64,000 nucleotides of DNA, taken from the NCBI GenBank assembly GCA_019203745.1, contig CP078104.1, positions 2,976,001 through 3,040,000 on the forward strand, written 5' to 3'. Under the pieces are notes generated by a model that was not told where the DNA came from, did not search any database, and saw only the letters and a program-made list of their open reading frames with translations. This document shows positions 50,308-61,504 of this stretch, in pieces. Positions within the stretch are counted from its first letter, which is position 1. The number at the start of each line of letters is the position of its first letter. This DNA is from Chryseobacterium sp. E1 (GTDB lineage Bacteria > Bacteroidota > Bacteroidia > Flavobacteriales > Weeksellaceae). Both the position numbers and the translations under genes were made by a program.

Positions 50308-50828
50308 AAAATATCATCTTAGTACTGGGAATAGTTCTGAGCAGTCTTTTATCTGCACAGGAAAAAGCAAAATCAATCTATGATATTGCCAGGAGCGGAA
50401 CAGTAGCCGAAGTAAAAGAGCTGATGAAGCAGAATCCGGATATCATCAACCAGATTAATGAAAACGGATTTTCACCCCTTATATTGGCCTGTTACAGAGG
50501 AAATACAGAAGTTGCCAAATACCTGATAGATCATGTGAAGGATGTGAATTATAAAAGCCGGCAAGGAACTGCTTTATCAGGACTTTCTGTAAAATATAAT
50601 AAAGATTTAGTAACGTATCTGTTAAATAAAAATGCAGATCCGAATATTGCAGATGAAACAGGATCCACTCCACTATTTTGGGCTGTGAAGTTTGGAAATA
50701 AAGAATTAGCTGAATTATTACTTAAAAATAAAGCTGATAAATCCATCAAAGATTCGCAGGGGATGACTCCTTTTGAATATGCATTACAAACAAACAATAA
50801 AGATATTATCAACCTTTTAAAAAATTAA
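50304..50828 (+). CDS. Secreted ankyrin-repeat protein
   Basis: 174 residues, unbroken. Signal peptide IILVLGIVLSSLLSAQ, then about four ankyrin repeats: SGTVAEVKELMKQNPDIIN, NGFSPLILACYRGNTEVAKYL, TGSTPLFWAVKFGNKELAELL and QGMTPFEYALQTNNKDIINLL. Ankyrin repeats bind other proteins; it may chaperone or tether periplasmic partners encoded beside it. Translationally coupled to the YceI gene. Confidence 0.88.
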   Translation: MKNIILVLGIVLSSLLSAQEKAKSIYDIARSGTVAEVKELMKQNPDIINQINENGFSPLILACYRGNTEVAKYLIDHVKDVNYKSRQGTALSGLSVKYNKDLVTYLLNKNADPNIADETGSTPLFWAVKFGNKELAELLLKNKADKSIKDSQGMTPFEYALQTNNKDIINLLKN

Positions 50829-50831
50829 AAT

Positions 50832-51608
50832 ATGAAAAGCATTGTATTTTTTCTCTCTCTGTTAGCATATTTTTCGAGCTTTGCGCAACAAAAATCAACA
50901 GGAGATATGACATTGTCAGGCAATGGTATGATTGCAAATTTTACTTTGGACAATGCAACTTCTAAAGTTACACTTGTTTTGAAGGGGCCGTCAGACAGAT
51001 GGTTTGGATTCGGGATAGGAGTAAATCAGGGGTTTAGTATGTCAGCAGGAGACGCTTTGGTTTATACAACACAAACAACACCAGCTCTTACAGACAGAAA
51101 CTTTACCGGAATTATGCAACCTCCGGTAGATGCAACTCAAAACTGGACTACTGTAAGTGATAATGTGAATGCAGGAATAAGAACCTTAACTTTAACCAGA
51201 GATCTCACCAACACTGATACGAATGATTATCAGCTTCCGTATGCTACTACAAATACAATCAGTATTGCCGGAGTAAGACCGGGTTCTGCAACTTTTAATG
51301 TCGCAGGAGGACATGGGGAGTTGCAGGATATGCAACAGGCACATTTGCTTCTGTTCTGGGAACTCATGATTTATCCCTTGAAAGTAAAAAAGTAGCTCTT
51401 TATCCAAATCCTGAAAACAACTGTGAGTTTCAAAAATGGGGATAAGATAAAATCTGTTGACATCTATGAAGCAACAGGTAGAAAAGTAAAAACGGTAAAA
51501 CCTGAGGGTGAAAAAATCAGCATAGAAAATCTGAAATCAGGAATCTACTATGTGGAAATTCTACTGAAAGACGGAACTACCTCTTACGAGAAATTTATCA
51601 AAGAATAA
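50832..51608 (+). CDS. DOMON-like T9SS-exported protein (frame broken)
   Basis: About 259 residues. Signal peptide IVFFLSLLAYFSSFAQ, then a beta-sandwich with DRWFGFGIGVNQGFSMSAGD and LTRDLTNTDTNDYQLPYA resembling DOMON domains, which bind heme or sugar. Breaks near 51320 and 51418. The end is a T9SS type A sorting domain: VALYPNP, VDIYEATGRKVKTV, LKSGIYYVEILLKDG. It is exported past the outer membrane and ends the group that starts with the Crp/Fnr regulator. Confidence 0.82.
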
Positions 51609-51640
51609 CCTTAAAAAAACACACCTAAATATTCAAAAGA

Positions 51641-51670
51641 ATGCCTCTGATTTTTCAGAGGTGTTTTTTT
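51641..51670 (+). terminator. Terminator after the DOMON-like gene
   Basis: CCTCTGA / TCAGAGG stem, short T loop, then GTGT7. Confidence 0.8.
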
Positions 51671-51755
51671 ATTGATAGGTTTCAAAATTATTGAAAGGCC
51701 TTTATTCTAAAGGCTTTGGTTAAAATTCCATATATTTGTATAGAACCGGATCCCC

Positions 51756-52351
51756 ATGAAAATTACCTTTGAAAAATACAACCCTTCTTGGAAAAAACAA
51801 TTTGAATCCATTAAAAATGAACTGATGGAAGACATCGGTTTCCTGAATCCACGGATTGAGCATATCGGGAGTACATCGGTGGAAGGTTTGTCAGCAAAGC
51901 CCATCATAGACATTATGATCGGCGTACGGAGCGAAGAAGATCTGAATAAAATTCCATCTTTGCTGAAAGGGAAAACTTATGTCTACTATGAAAAATACAA
52001 TGAAGATATGTCATATAGGCGTTTCTTTATTAAGCTTAAAGACCTTCCGCAGAATTTAGACCTTCCGGAAATCATTCATCAGGAGATGAAATTCATGAGA
52101 AAATGCATGATCACAAACTGCGCATAGCCCATATTCACAGCATTCCTGTTTCTTCAGAACATTGGCTTCGACATATCGCTTTCAGAGATTATCTGCGTAC
52201 ACATCCTGAGGTAAGGGATGAATATCAAAAATTAAAAGAACATCTCAGCCTGCAGGAATGGTACGACGGGAATGACTATAATGAAGGGAAAGATCCGTTT
52301 ATTAAAAAAGAAGAACAAAAAGCCGTTCAATGGTATCTCAATCATCATTGA
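51756..52351 (+). CDS. GrpB-family protein (UPF0157) (frame broken)
   Basis: About 198 residues of the nucleotidyltransferase-like GrpB family. MKITFEKYNPSWKKQFESIK, IEHIGSTSVEGLSAKPIIDIMI and RIAHIHSIPVSSEHWLRHIAFRDYL are the standard blocks. A break near 52086 (one G missing) hides DEIHEKMHDHKLR. Exact activity unknown. Confidence 0.88.
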
Positions 52352-52380
52352 TAAAAAACCAATTGTTTAATATTTGCCCA

Positions 52381-52776
52381 ATGAGAAAAGATTTAAAGGA
52401 AATAGCTGCGAAGTTTGCAAAATCAAAAACTCTGAATGACTTTATAGAATATGGAGGAGTAGCCGCTGCTATTGAAACAGCAGAAGGAAACGTATACACA
52501 GGCATAAGTATAGATACAGCCTGTTCTATGGGTTTTTGTGCAGAACATAGTGCTGTGGCAGAAATGCTGAAAAATGGTGAACATCTTATCAGGGCAGTGG
52601 TAGCTGTAGGGAATGATGGGAATGCCGTACCTCCCTGCGGACGCTGCAGAGAACTGATGAGCCAGCTGTCAAAAGAAAATCTCAGTGCAATAGTAGAAGT
52701 AAAAAACGGCGTGTTTATGACATTAAAAGAACTTCTGCCTTATGATTGGAAAGAAGATCAGGGCAGGGAATGGTAG
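52381..52776 (+). CDS. Cytidine deaminase-like protein
   Basis: 131 residues, unbroken. The zinc/catalytic motif is FCAEHSAVAEM (Cys-Ala-Glu), with the second zinc site PPCGRCRELM. It probably deaminates cytidine or a related nucleoside in salvage; its small size resembles blasticidin-S deaminase-type enzymes too, which cannot be separated by eye. I choose the ATG at 52381. It starts 29 bases after the GrpB gene. Confidence 0.82.
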   Translation: MRKDLKEIAAKFAKSKTLNDFIEYGGVAAAIETAEGNVYTGISIDTACSMGFCAEHSAVAEMLKNGEHLIRAVVAVGNDGNAVPPCGRCRELMSQLSKENLSAIVEVKNGVFMTLKELLPYDWKEDQGREW

Positions 52777-52806
52777 TCTTTTTAATCTTAAATTTTAAAA
52801 CAATAT

Positions 52807-53655
52807 ATGACAATGGAATTCAAAACCCTTTCAAATACGAGTATAGAAGATGTTTTATCCGTATTCAACCATTCTTTTTCAGACTATATCGTTCCTTTTC
52901 ATCTGTCAAAAGAACAATTGATGACAAAAATTGCAGCTGAAAAAATAGATCTGGGGATATCGGTAGGCGCATTTGAAAATGATAAGCTGGTAGGATTTAT
53001 CCTTCAGGCTGAAAAACCAGGGAATGACGGGAAAATTATATACAACGGAGGAACGGGAGTTGTTCCGGAGAGCAGAGGTAAAGGGCTTGTAAGAAAAATG
53101 TATGACTTCATTATTCCAATATTGAAAGAGAGAAATGCAGATACACTTCTTCTTGAGGTTATTGAAGGTAATAATGCAGCCATCAGGGCCTATGAGAATT
53201 TAGGTTTTAGCAAGGTTCGTAGATTGCTTTGTTTTAACGGAAATATTAAACCGGAAAAAGGAAATGCTGAAGTATCTGTTCAGAATATGAAAGACTTTCA
53301 ATGGGACAAACTATCAGCTTTCTGGGATATTGAGCCTTCGTGGCAGGGATCTGTTTTTGTACTGGACCCAATGCCTGAAAATTATATTACTCTGGGAGCC
53401 TATACTGATGAAAAACTTGTGGGTTATATCATTTACGGACCTGCTGCCAAAAAAGTATATCAGGTTGCAGTAGATAAAGAATACAGAAAACAGGGAATCG
53501 GAACAAAGCTTTTCAACGCAGTCAGAGAAAAAAATAATGGAGAAACCATTTCCCTGAACAATGTGGACGATATTTCTGAAGATTCAGCAGCCTTTTTATC
53601 AACAATTGGACTTAAAAATTCTGTTTCTCAATTCGAAATGAAACGAAGCATCTGA
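52807..53655 (+). CDS. GNAT-family N-acetyltransferase with two GNAT domains
   Basis: 282 residues, unbroken. The first domain has the acetyl-CoA loop VVPESRGKGLVRKMYDFI and NNAAIRAYENLGFSKVRR. The second has VAVDKEYRKQGIGTKLFNAV. A tandem GNAT layout is known from acetyltransferases of mycothiol and antibiotic type, but the substrate here cannot be told. Confidence 0.88.
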   Translation: MTMEFKTLSNTSIEDVLSVFNHSFSDYIVPFHLSKEQLMTKIAAEKIDLGISVGAFENDKLVGFILQAEKPGNDGKIIYNGGTGVVPESRGKGLVRKMYDFIIPILKERNADTLLLEVIEGNNAAIRAYENLGFSKVRRLLCFNGNIKPEKGNAEVSVQNMKDFQWDKLSAFWDIEPSWQGSVFVLDPMPENYITLGAYTDEKLVGYIIYGPAAKKVYQVAVDKEYRKQGIGTKLFNAVREKNNGETISLNNVDDISEDSAAFLSTIGLKNSVSQFEMKRSI

Positions 53656-53755
53656 TCATAAAATTTTTTTGAATATGAAAGGTTTTAATATACTTTTAAC
53701 CTCATAAACTTTTCAGGCAGCAGCAGAGAATGTACCTTTGCCCAAAATTTAAACA

Positions 53756-55037
53756 ATGAAGCAAGGAATACATCTTTTGCTGCTGCTTATTTCCTTTACG
53801 GTTTTTGCACAGCATACCAATACAGATACGGCTCAGGTAGTAGTACCGGACCGTTACAATAACATTGAAGCACAGTCAAAGCCTTACGTTATCATGATCT
53901 CTACAGATGGTTTCCGTTATGATTATGCTGAAAAATATAATGCTCAAAATCTACTTAGGCTTTCCAATAGTGGTGTACAGGCAAAAGCAATGATCCCAAG
54001 CTATCCGAGTATTACCTTTCCCAATCACTGGAGTCTGATTACCGGGCTTTATCCTTCCCATCACGGGTTGATCGATAATTTTTTCTATGATTACAAGCGT
54101 AAGGAATCTTATGCCCTGAGCAATAAGAAAAATGCTGAAGATGGAAGCTGGTACGGAGGAACTCCACTTTGGGGATTAGCAGAAAAACAAGGTCTGGTAA
54201 CCGCTTCTCTGATGTGGGTGGGCTCTGCCAGTGATGCCGGAGGACTGAGACCTTCTTATTATTATCCGTATCACGAAAAATTTACCCCTTCCGAAAAAGT
54301 GGAAAAAGTGGTGAACTGGCTGAAATTGCCTGAAGATAAAAGACCTCACTTTATTTCATTATATTTCCCGGAAGTGGATGGAAGCGGGCATCATTATGGT
54401 CCGGACACCAAAGAAACCGAAACAGCTGTTCATCTGATTGACCAGGCTATTGGTGATCTGGTTCAGAAAGTAAATGCATTAGGTTTAAAAGATGTCAACT
54501 TTGTGTTTGTTTCAGATCATGGTATGATCAAAGTAGATGGAGGTACACCATTAGAAATTCCTTCGATTCTTTTGGATAAAAACCGGTTTGGTTTTTACAA
54601 TTCCCAGACACTGCTGAGAGTATATGCAAAAAATCCTGATGAGGTAAAGTCCGTATACAAAGAACTCAGAGCAAACAACAGAAGATTACGAAGTATATAT
54701 GGATAAAAAGCTTCCGAAATACCTGCATTTTGCAACAAGAGATGACCGTTACAACAGGATAGGGCAGATTCTTCTGATTCCTAAAGCACCGAAAATATTT
54801 TTAGAAAAAGGAAAGAAAACTTCAGTAGGAAAACATGGCTACGATCCCCGTATTGTTCCGGAAATGAAAGCCACATTCTTTGCATGGGGACCTGAGTTTA
54901 AAAACAATATTGTCATCAATGAGTTTGCCAACGTGAATGTTTATCCTTTGGTTGCTGAAATTTTAGGTTTAAAGATCGATCATCCGATTGATGGAAAACT
55001 GAAAGTTCTGAAAGAAATCCTGAAAGAGAAAAAATAA
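53756..55037 (+). CDS. Ectonucleotide pyrophosphatase/phosphodiesterase, secreted (frame broken)
   Basis: About 427 residues with signal peptide IHLLLLLISFTVFAQ. Alkaline-phosphatase superfamily, NPP type. Metal and nucleophile residues: Asp in VIMISTDGFRYDY, Thr in PSITFPNHWSLITG, Asp/His in YFPEVDGSGHHYGP, Asp-His in FVSDHGMI and His in KHGYDPRI. It cleaves phosphodiester or pyrophosphate bonds, probably of nucleotides, in the periplasm. A frame break near 54688. Confidence 0.9.
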
Positions 55038-55152
55038 TTTAAGCTGAAATTAAGACTATCAAATCGCAATGTATCATGAACAGATGCATTGCGATTTTGT
55101 TGAATATAGGTTTGTTATCAATAAAAAGCATTACTTTTATTAAAAAATAAAC

Positions 55153-55955
55153 ATGAAGTATAGGTTACTATTCGTATTTTTATTGCTGTTGAGCTGCCAG
55201 GTATTTTCTCAGAGTCAGGATCCTGTTCCGGCACATGATGATTTTAAAATCGAGTCGAAAGAAGTAGGTGAAACCAGAACCATTAATGTATGGAAGCCTT
55301 CCGGATACGATAAAAGCTCAGCAAAATTTCCGGTTTTATATATGGCAGACGGAGGAATTCAGGAAGATTTTCCCCATGTTGCCAATACTCTGGCAAAGCT
55401 TATCAAATCAAAAAAATACCTCCTATGATCCTGGTCGGGATTGAAAATACACAGCGCAGAAGAGACCTTACGGGACCTACGGAAGATGAAGAGGATAAAA
55501 AAATTGCCCCTGTTGTAGGAGGTTCCGAAAAATTCAGGGCATTCATCAATAATGAACTTTTTACCGAAATCAACAAACGATACAGAACCGGCAGTGAAAA
55601 AGGAATCATTGGAGAATCCTTAGCAGGACTTTTTGTAATGAAGACTTTTTACACCACTCCGATATGTTTGATTTCTATATTGCTATCGACCCGTCATTAT
55701 GGTGGAATAAAGAATATGAAGTAAAAACAGCAAAAGAAAGCCTTGCCGGTATTGCCAAAACCCTAAAAATTATGGTTTACGTCATCCGGTGAAAAAGGAA
55801 TTTCTGAAGCTGTAAATGGACTGGCTCAAGTATTGAAAGCTACGGATATGAAAAATGTGAAATGGAAATATGAAAAAGCACCTAAAGAAACCCATGCTAC
55901 TATTTTCAGGGCCAGTAAAGAAAAAGCTTTAATCTGGACCTTTACCACTAAATAA
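55153..55955 (+). CDS. Secreted alpha/beta-hydrolase, esterase (Fes/IroE-like) family (frame broken)
   Basis: About 269 residues with signal peptide YRLLFVFLLLLSCQVFSQ. RTINVWKPSGYDKSSAKFPVLYMADGG is the usual start of putative-esterase domains; the nucleophile elbow is GIIGESLAGLF, later DFYIAIDPSLWWN, and a probable His in KETHATIF. Breaks near 55413, 55648 and 55760-55790. The substrate is unknown: siderophore ester, acylated peptide or other. Confidence 0.82.
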
Positions 55956-55987
55956 TCGGACAGATATAATTTTGTTACTCACAATAT

Positions 55988-56024
55988 AATTTTCGGCGCA
56001 CCTTTGGTGCGCCGAAATTATTTA
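55988..56024. terminator. Bidirectional terminator between convergent genes
   Basis: A perfect 12-bp stem TTTCGGCGCACC / GGTGCGCCGAAA with a 3-base loop, flanked by AT-rich tails on both sides. Confidence 0.9.
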
Positions 56025-56027
56025 TTC

Positions 56028-56905
56028 TTAAAATTTAGAAGAAAATTCCTTTGCAAAATCTTCCAGCTTTACACTCCCGGTAACAGGCGAACCGTGCTCA
56101 ATAAAATCTTTTTGTACAGTACCTGTTCTCATTCCTTTTCCCATTTCAACATATAATTCCGCCATATCCTGAGGTAAACCTGCCTGAAGCATTCCGTTCA
56201 ATGCATCATCATCAGAGAATTCTACCCACGGAAGTTCCGGTTTCTGTACTGATGCACCTAAAACTTTTGCAAAATCAGAAGCCTTTCGCTGATCACTTAC
56301 AATGTATCGGATATTTTTACTACCATGATCTTTCACCAATTCTTCAGCGGCTGCCTTGGCAATATCATTGGGGTGTACCACAGGAATTTCTATATCTCCG
56401 GCATAATTACCACCTATAATTCCTGCATTTTGAATCAGTGGAATATCGTTAAAGAAGTTCGTATAGAAATATCCGGCTCTTAAAAATGTGAAAGAAATGC
56501 TCTCAAGTTCATTATATAGATTTTCAATATGATGAAGCCCTTTGATAGGGCCATTTTCTACGGGTGATGCTGCCCCTACGCTGCTGAGCATAACCGCTCT
56601 TTTCACATTGGCATTTTTTAAAGCCTCTGCATAATTTTTTCCTGCCCTGATAGTATGTTCCACGATATTATTCTCACTGATGGCTGGGGAGTCATTACAA
56701 ATACGGCATCTGCTCCCTGAAATGTCTGAGTAAGAAAATCTACATCTGTAATAGATCCGATAGCCGGAGTTGCTCCCAATGATTTAATATCCTGTTTTCT
56801 GGCTTCATTACTGCTTATCACAGTAAGGTCATGTCCTGCTGCAGCTAATTGCTGTGTTAATGGCTTTGCTACATTTCCTAATGATCCGGTGATTACAATT
56901 TTCAT
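56028..56905 (-). CDS. NmrA-like NAD(P)-binding SDR-family protein (frame broken)
   Basis: About 292 residues. Rossmann start MKIVITGSLGNVAKPLTQQL, then SITDVDFLTQTFQGADAVFV, KRAVMLSSVGAASP and FTFLRAGYFYTNF fit the NmrA/QOR2 atypical short-chain dehydrogenases that sense redox state or reduce quinones. A break near 56675. It is divergent from an HxlR regulator 148 bases away, a common pairing in which the regulator controls the reductase. Confidence 0.88.
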
Positions 56906-57053
56906 AAGTAAATTTTTTATTGTTTCTAAAGGTCGTATGTAATGGCTGAATGGATTTAAGCATCAGCAATTTCATAACAAATATTTTTTTATTTCTGAGA
57001 ACAAAGTTATATTTGTACTTACTTTTATACAAGTACTTACCCTAAAGTATGTA

Positions 57054-57481
57054 ATGATGACAGCAATAAAAGAAAGCTCAACCATTCAGGAAAATAAAAA
57101 AATAGTGCAGGATTGTCCTGTAATGTATGTCATGGAAAGAATAGGAGGATTCTGGAAGCCTATTATCCTGTTCAACCTTTCCAGGAGAGAAAAGATACAG
57201 CGAATTGAAAAAGCAATTCCTGCCGTAACGGAAAAAATGCTGATCCAGCATCTGAAGCAACTGGAAGCAGACGGATTGATCATCAGAACCGCCAAACCTG
57301 TAGTGCCCCACATGTGACCTATAAACTGAGTGAAGCAGGAAATGAACTGGCTCCTGTTATTGATGCCATGGCAGCTTGGGCTTTTCAGGATATGGAAAGA
57401 AATGATATCAGATGTGCTGAAGGAAACCAGTACATAGTGAATCAGGATCAGAATGCCTATAGCCGGAATCTTAAAAAATAA
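57054..57481 (+). CDS. HxlR-family transcriptional regulator (frame disturbed)
   Basis: About 142 residues. CPVMYVMERIGGFWKPIILFNL and AIPAVTEKMLIQHLKQLEADGLI are the winged-helix HxlR signature. The segment between 57181 and 57215 reads poorly in frame, while a shifted frame gives EKRYSELKK, the family consensus; two compensating indels are likely. A further break near 57310 precedes VTYKLSEAGNELAPVIDAM. HxlR proteins often respond to electrophiles or aldehydes. Confidence 0.87.
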
Positions 57482-57511
57482 AACAGGCGCTTCAATCTGA
57501 AGCGCCTGTTC
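57473..57511. terminator. Terminator between HxlR gene and the alcohol dehydrogenase gene
   Basis: ACAGGCGCTTCA / TGAAGCGCCTGT, a perfect 12-bp stem with a 3-base loop. The T-rich side faces the minus-strand dehydrogenase gene. Confidence 0.8.
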
Positions 57512-57532
57512 TGTTACCGTTTTATAGAAAAA

Positions 57533-58583
57533 TTACAAAGACTTCATATCAATGACGAAACGGTATTTTACATCACTTTTAAGCATTCTTTCATAGGCAT
57601 GATTGATATCCTGCATTCTGATCATCTCAATTTCGAAACAATATTGTGCTCTCCACAGAAATCCAGCAATTCCTGGGTTTCTGCAATACCTCCGATCACG
57701 GAACCTGCTACAGACTTTCTTCCAAGAATTAAAGGAACTGTATTTAAGATCGGCTCCAGCCCGCCCAGGTAGCCTACAAGAACATGAGTTCCGTTGACAT
57801 TTAAAGTAGTGACATAAGGATTTACATCATGTACATACGGAACCGTATCAATAATCACATCAAACTTTCCTTTCACCGACTTCATCTGCTCTTCATCGGT
57901 AGAAATAATCACGTGGTCAGCACCCAATTGTTTTGCATCTTCAGTTTTTCCCGGAGTTCTGGAAAATAAAGTTACTTCCGCTCCTAATCCTTTTGCCAGT
58001 TTTATAGCCATATGTCCTAATCCTCCTAATCCTACAACAGCTACTTTTGAACCCGGACCTACATTCCAGTGTCTTAAAGGAGACCATGTTGTAATCCCGG
58101 CACATAAAATAGGTGCTACGGCAGCAGGATCAAGATTTTCTGGAACTTTTAAAACATGATGGGAGTCCACCACTACTTTCTGGGAATATCCTCCGAAAGT
58201 ATGACCTCCGGAATGCTTGTCGTGACCATTATATGTTCCGGTAAATCCGTTCAGACAGTATTGTTCCAGATCATGCTGACAGCTTTCACAATGCCCGCAG
58301 GAATCTACGATACATCCCACTCCTGCAAGGTCGCCCACTTTAAATTTAGAAACCTCGTTTCCTACTTTTGTGATTCGTCCTATAATCTCATGTCCGGGAA
58401 CAGCAGGGTAGAGGGTTCCGCCCCAGTCGTTTCTTGCCGTATGAAGATCAGAGTGGCATACCCGCAGTATAGAATTTCGATTTCTACATCCTTAGAAGTT
58501 ATTTCTCTTCTTTCAATATTCATTTCTTTCAGATCAGCTGTCTTGGATTCTGCTCCGTACGCTTTTACTGTAAATGTGCTCAT
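57533..58583 (-). CDS. Zinc-dependent NAD(P) alcohol dehydrogenase, YahK/CAD-like (frame broken)
   Basis: About 350 residues. Catalytic zinc ligands are in CHSDLHTARND (across a break near 58450) and VPGHEIIG; structural zinc cysteines are in GCIVDSCGHCESCQHDLEQYC; the cofactor site is VAVVGLGGLGHMAIKLAK. YNGHDKHSGGHTFGGYS is typical of the YahK-type aldehyde reductases. A second break near 57640 precedes the end DVKYRFVIDMKSL. It is divergent from an AraC-type regulator gene. Confidence 0.9.
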
Positions 58584-58848
58584 TTGTTTATTTAGTTTTA
58601 AATTAATTTCAAATTAAACATTATGATAACCTTCATGTGTTACAGGTTTCCCATCCGAAGAAATACTCAGAAAGACCTTTCGCCTTTTGGAAAAATAGTT
58701 GAATTAAAAGTTTCCATAACGGTACAAAAATCGAAACTTTTACACAAACTAAACTTATACAGATTACCGAATTACTTACCAATTTTACAGACCCCATTTC
58801 AGTTACAAATGAAATTGGTAATTTTGAATAGCAATAAAAATATACTTC

Positions 58849-59750
58849 ATGGAAAATCAGGAGGTTGAAATCTATAATACGGTCTCGGAATACAATAAAA
58901 TGGCGAATCATGAAACCCTGCATCCGCTGGTGAGTATTATTGATTTTTCCAAATCTGATCCTATTTGCCAGTATAAAAGAACATTTGGGTTTTATACCGT
59001 TTTTCTGAAAGACGTCATGTGTGGAGATATGCAATACGGGAAACACAGCTATGATTACCAGGAAGGAACTTTAGTTTTTATTGCTCCCGGGCAGATGTAT
59101 GGAATTTACAATAAAGACAAGTACGTTCAGCCTGCAGGCTTTGCCCTGATTTTTCATCCGGATTTAATAAAAGGGCCAATCTGGCAAAGAATATGAAAGA
59201 TTATTCATTCTTCTCTTATGATGTGCATGAAGCGCTCCATCTTTCCGAAAAAGAAAGAGAAGTGGTACTGGATTGTTTTAAAAATATTAAGCTGGAGCTG
59301 GAACAGGCTATTGATAAACACAGCAAATCTTTAATTGTAAATAATATCGAGCTTTTCCTGAATTACTGCATGCGTTTCTATGACCGTCAGTTTATTACAA
59401 GAGATCACGTCAACCAGGGAGTTATTGGAAAATTTGAAAACCTTGTAGATGATTATTTAAAATCTGAAAATCCTAAAAATATAGGTTTTCCGATGGTTAA
59501 CTACTTTGCGGAAAAACTCAACCTTTCTGCCAATTATTTCGGAGACCTGATCAAAAAAGAACTGGGTATTTCCCCACAGGAATTTATCCACAATAAGCTC
59601 ATTGATGTAGCCAAAGAACAGATCCTGGACGAGAGAAAATCCATCAGTGAAATTTCCTATGATCTTGGATTCAGATATCCCCAGCACTTCACAAGACTGT
59701 TCAAAACCAAAGTAGGAGTTTCCCCAAGTGAATACAAATCCTTGAATTAG
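58849..59750 (+). CDS. AraC-family transcriptional regulator (frame broken)
   Basis: About 300 residues. An N-terminal cupin-like sensor (YDYQEGTLVFIAPGQMYGI) is followed by the C-terminal double helix-turn-helix: NYFAEKLNLSANYFGDLIKK and ISEISYDLGFRYPQHFTRLFK then GVSPSEYK. A break near 59176 (one G missing, LIKGANLAKNMKDY expected). Placement opposite the alcohol dehydrogenase suggests it controls that gene. The sensor domain ligand is unknown. Confidence 0.88.
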
Positions 59751-59886
59751 TTAACATAAACATAAATTACACAAATATTTCTCCAATGCTCTCAATCTCG
59801 TTGGCCATTTGTGTTTAATTAATGCCATAAATTTTTATTCTCAAAAAACCAGACTACCTTTAAGTATAAAATAGTTATAGTTTAAA

Positions 59887-61220
59887 ATGAGCTCATACCA
59901 GACAGGAACCCATATTTTTGAAACGCGTTTCGGAAGGATTATAGCCGTAAAAGAAAACGGAATCATCAAGGCCAAAAGTATCCGGTATGCCCATTCCGGA
60001 AGATTTCAAAGACCTGCGCCCGCAGAACCCTCCGCCACAGATATTATTTCTCCGGATAAAACCCCGGTTTGTCCGCAGGCATTAAGTCCGCTGGTGGAAA
60101 AAATGATAGGGGCAACTCCTGTGGGAAGTTTTGAAGCCGATGAATCTACCCAATACCTTTCCGTTACCCGCCCTGAAAAGATTGTAGAAAATGAGAAACT
60201 TCCTGTAGTTGTATGGATTCATGGAGGTTCCCATGAGATTGGCTGCGGGGATATTTCCACTGCTGATCCTGCAGAGTGGGTGAAGGAACAAAACATTATT
60301 GTGGTTACAGTATCCTATCGGTTAGGGCTTTTCGGATTTTTGGGAGGTAATGAAAAAGACCGCCCAATCTTGGACTGTTTGATATGATTGAAGCCCTTAA
60401 ATGGATCAACAGCTATATTGCCGGTTTCGGAGGTGATGAAAAAATATTACACTTCTTGGCCAGTCTTCAGGTGGAGATGCAATTGCCCATCTGATGATTT
60501 CCGATGGTACGGAAGGCCTATTCCAACGGGTGATCATTCAGAGTGCACCACTGGGATTACGACATAAAAGACAGAAAATGTCTGCAGAATTTCTGAAAAA
60601 AACAGAATTTCTGAAAGATGAAACGGATGTTATAAAAATGATGGATGAATATGGCAAACTGACTCCATCTGTAATGAATACGGTCTGAAAGCAGCAATGC
60701 CTTTTGGTATCCAATACGGATTCCCTCCTTTATGTACAGAAGAAGAATCAATAGAATTGTGGAAAGCCAATGCCAGGAAATATGATGTGCTGATTGGTCT
60801 GAATAATGATGAAACCGCTTTTTACCTTAAAACTTCCGAGGCTTTGAATAAATATTTCGGAAAAGGGATCGGACTGAAGATCATGGATAAAACCGTTGAA
60901 AAAACTACAGCATTTATCTATGGTGATCCGGCAAAGAAATTTGCAGAAAATTACGCAAGCGGTGGTGGAAATGTGTATTTATTCAGAATTCATTCCAGAT
61001 TAAAAGACAATCATATAGGAGCACCTCATTGTATCGATCTTCCATTAATTTTCGGTAATGAATCGGCCTGGAAATCTTCTGAAATGCTTAAGAATATTCC
61101 CTGGAACCGTATTCACGAAAATGGAAAAAACTGAGAGCGCTGTGGGCAGAATTTGCCCGTACCGGAAAGATATCAGATTCATCCGAACGTCCGGAAATCC
61201 TGGAACTTCAAAAGATTTAA
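59887..61220 (+). CDS. Carboxylesterase family (type B) protein (frame broken)
   Basis: About 446 residues, no signal peptide. Type B carboxylesterase features: LPVVVWIHGGSHEIG (oxyanion region), VSYRLGLFGFL, the nucleophile GQSSGGDAIAH across a break near 60448, Glu in GLNNDETAFY, and His in GAPHCIDLPLIFG. Further breaks near 60355, 60398, 60683 and 61130. It hydrolyses carboxyl esters; natural substrate unknown. Confidence 0.87.
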
Positions 61221-61352
61221 AATGTATTACTCGTAAAGAATACCCCAAAAGTTTTTGAATACTGAAGGTTTTTTAAATGACGAACTTTATCCATAAAAGT
61301 TGATCTCAGTTTCCGGAAATCTCCTTTTTGTATACATTACAACTGAAGACGT

Positions 61353-61420
61353 AACATTCCCCTCCACTGGAGGGGTGGCGAAAATTCAAAGAATTTTTGA
61401 CGGGGTGGTTTTAATAGACC
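61353..61420. repeat. Intergenic repeat with two hairpins
   Basis: CCCCTCCACTGGAGGGG is followed by AAAATTCAAAGAATTTT and then GACGGGGTGGT. This kind of block is widely seen between genes in Chryseobacterium-type genomes, to my knowledge. No coding content. Confidence 0.55.
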
Positions 61421-61504
61421 TATTCCTGCTGTTTGTAGCATAATCTAAACAAAACACTTCACAGTCCGTTATATTTGAACATCAATCATAAAAATATAAC
61501 CATT

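Noticed and set aside
58623..58868. Small gene between the alcohol dehydrogenase and AraC genes
   Set aside because: The open frame has no recognisable protein character and overlaps the AraC gene start; it is more likely the divergent promoter region.
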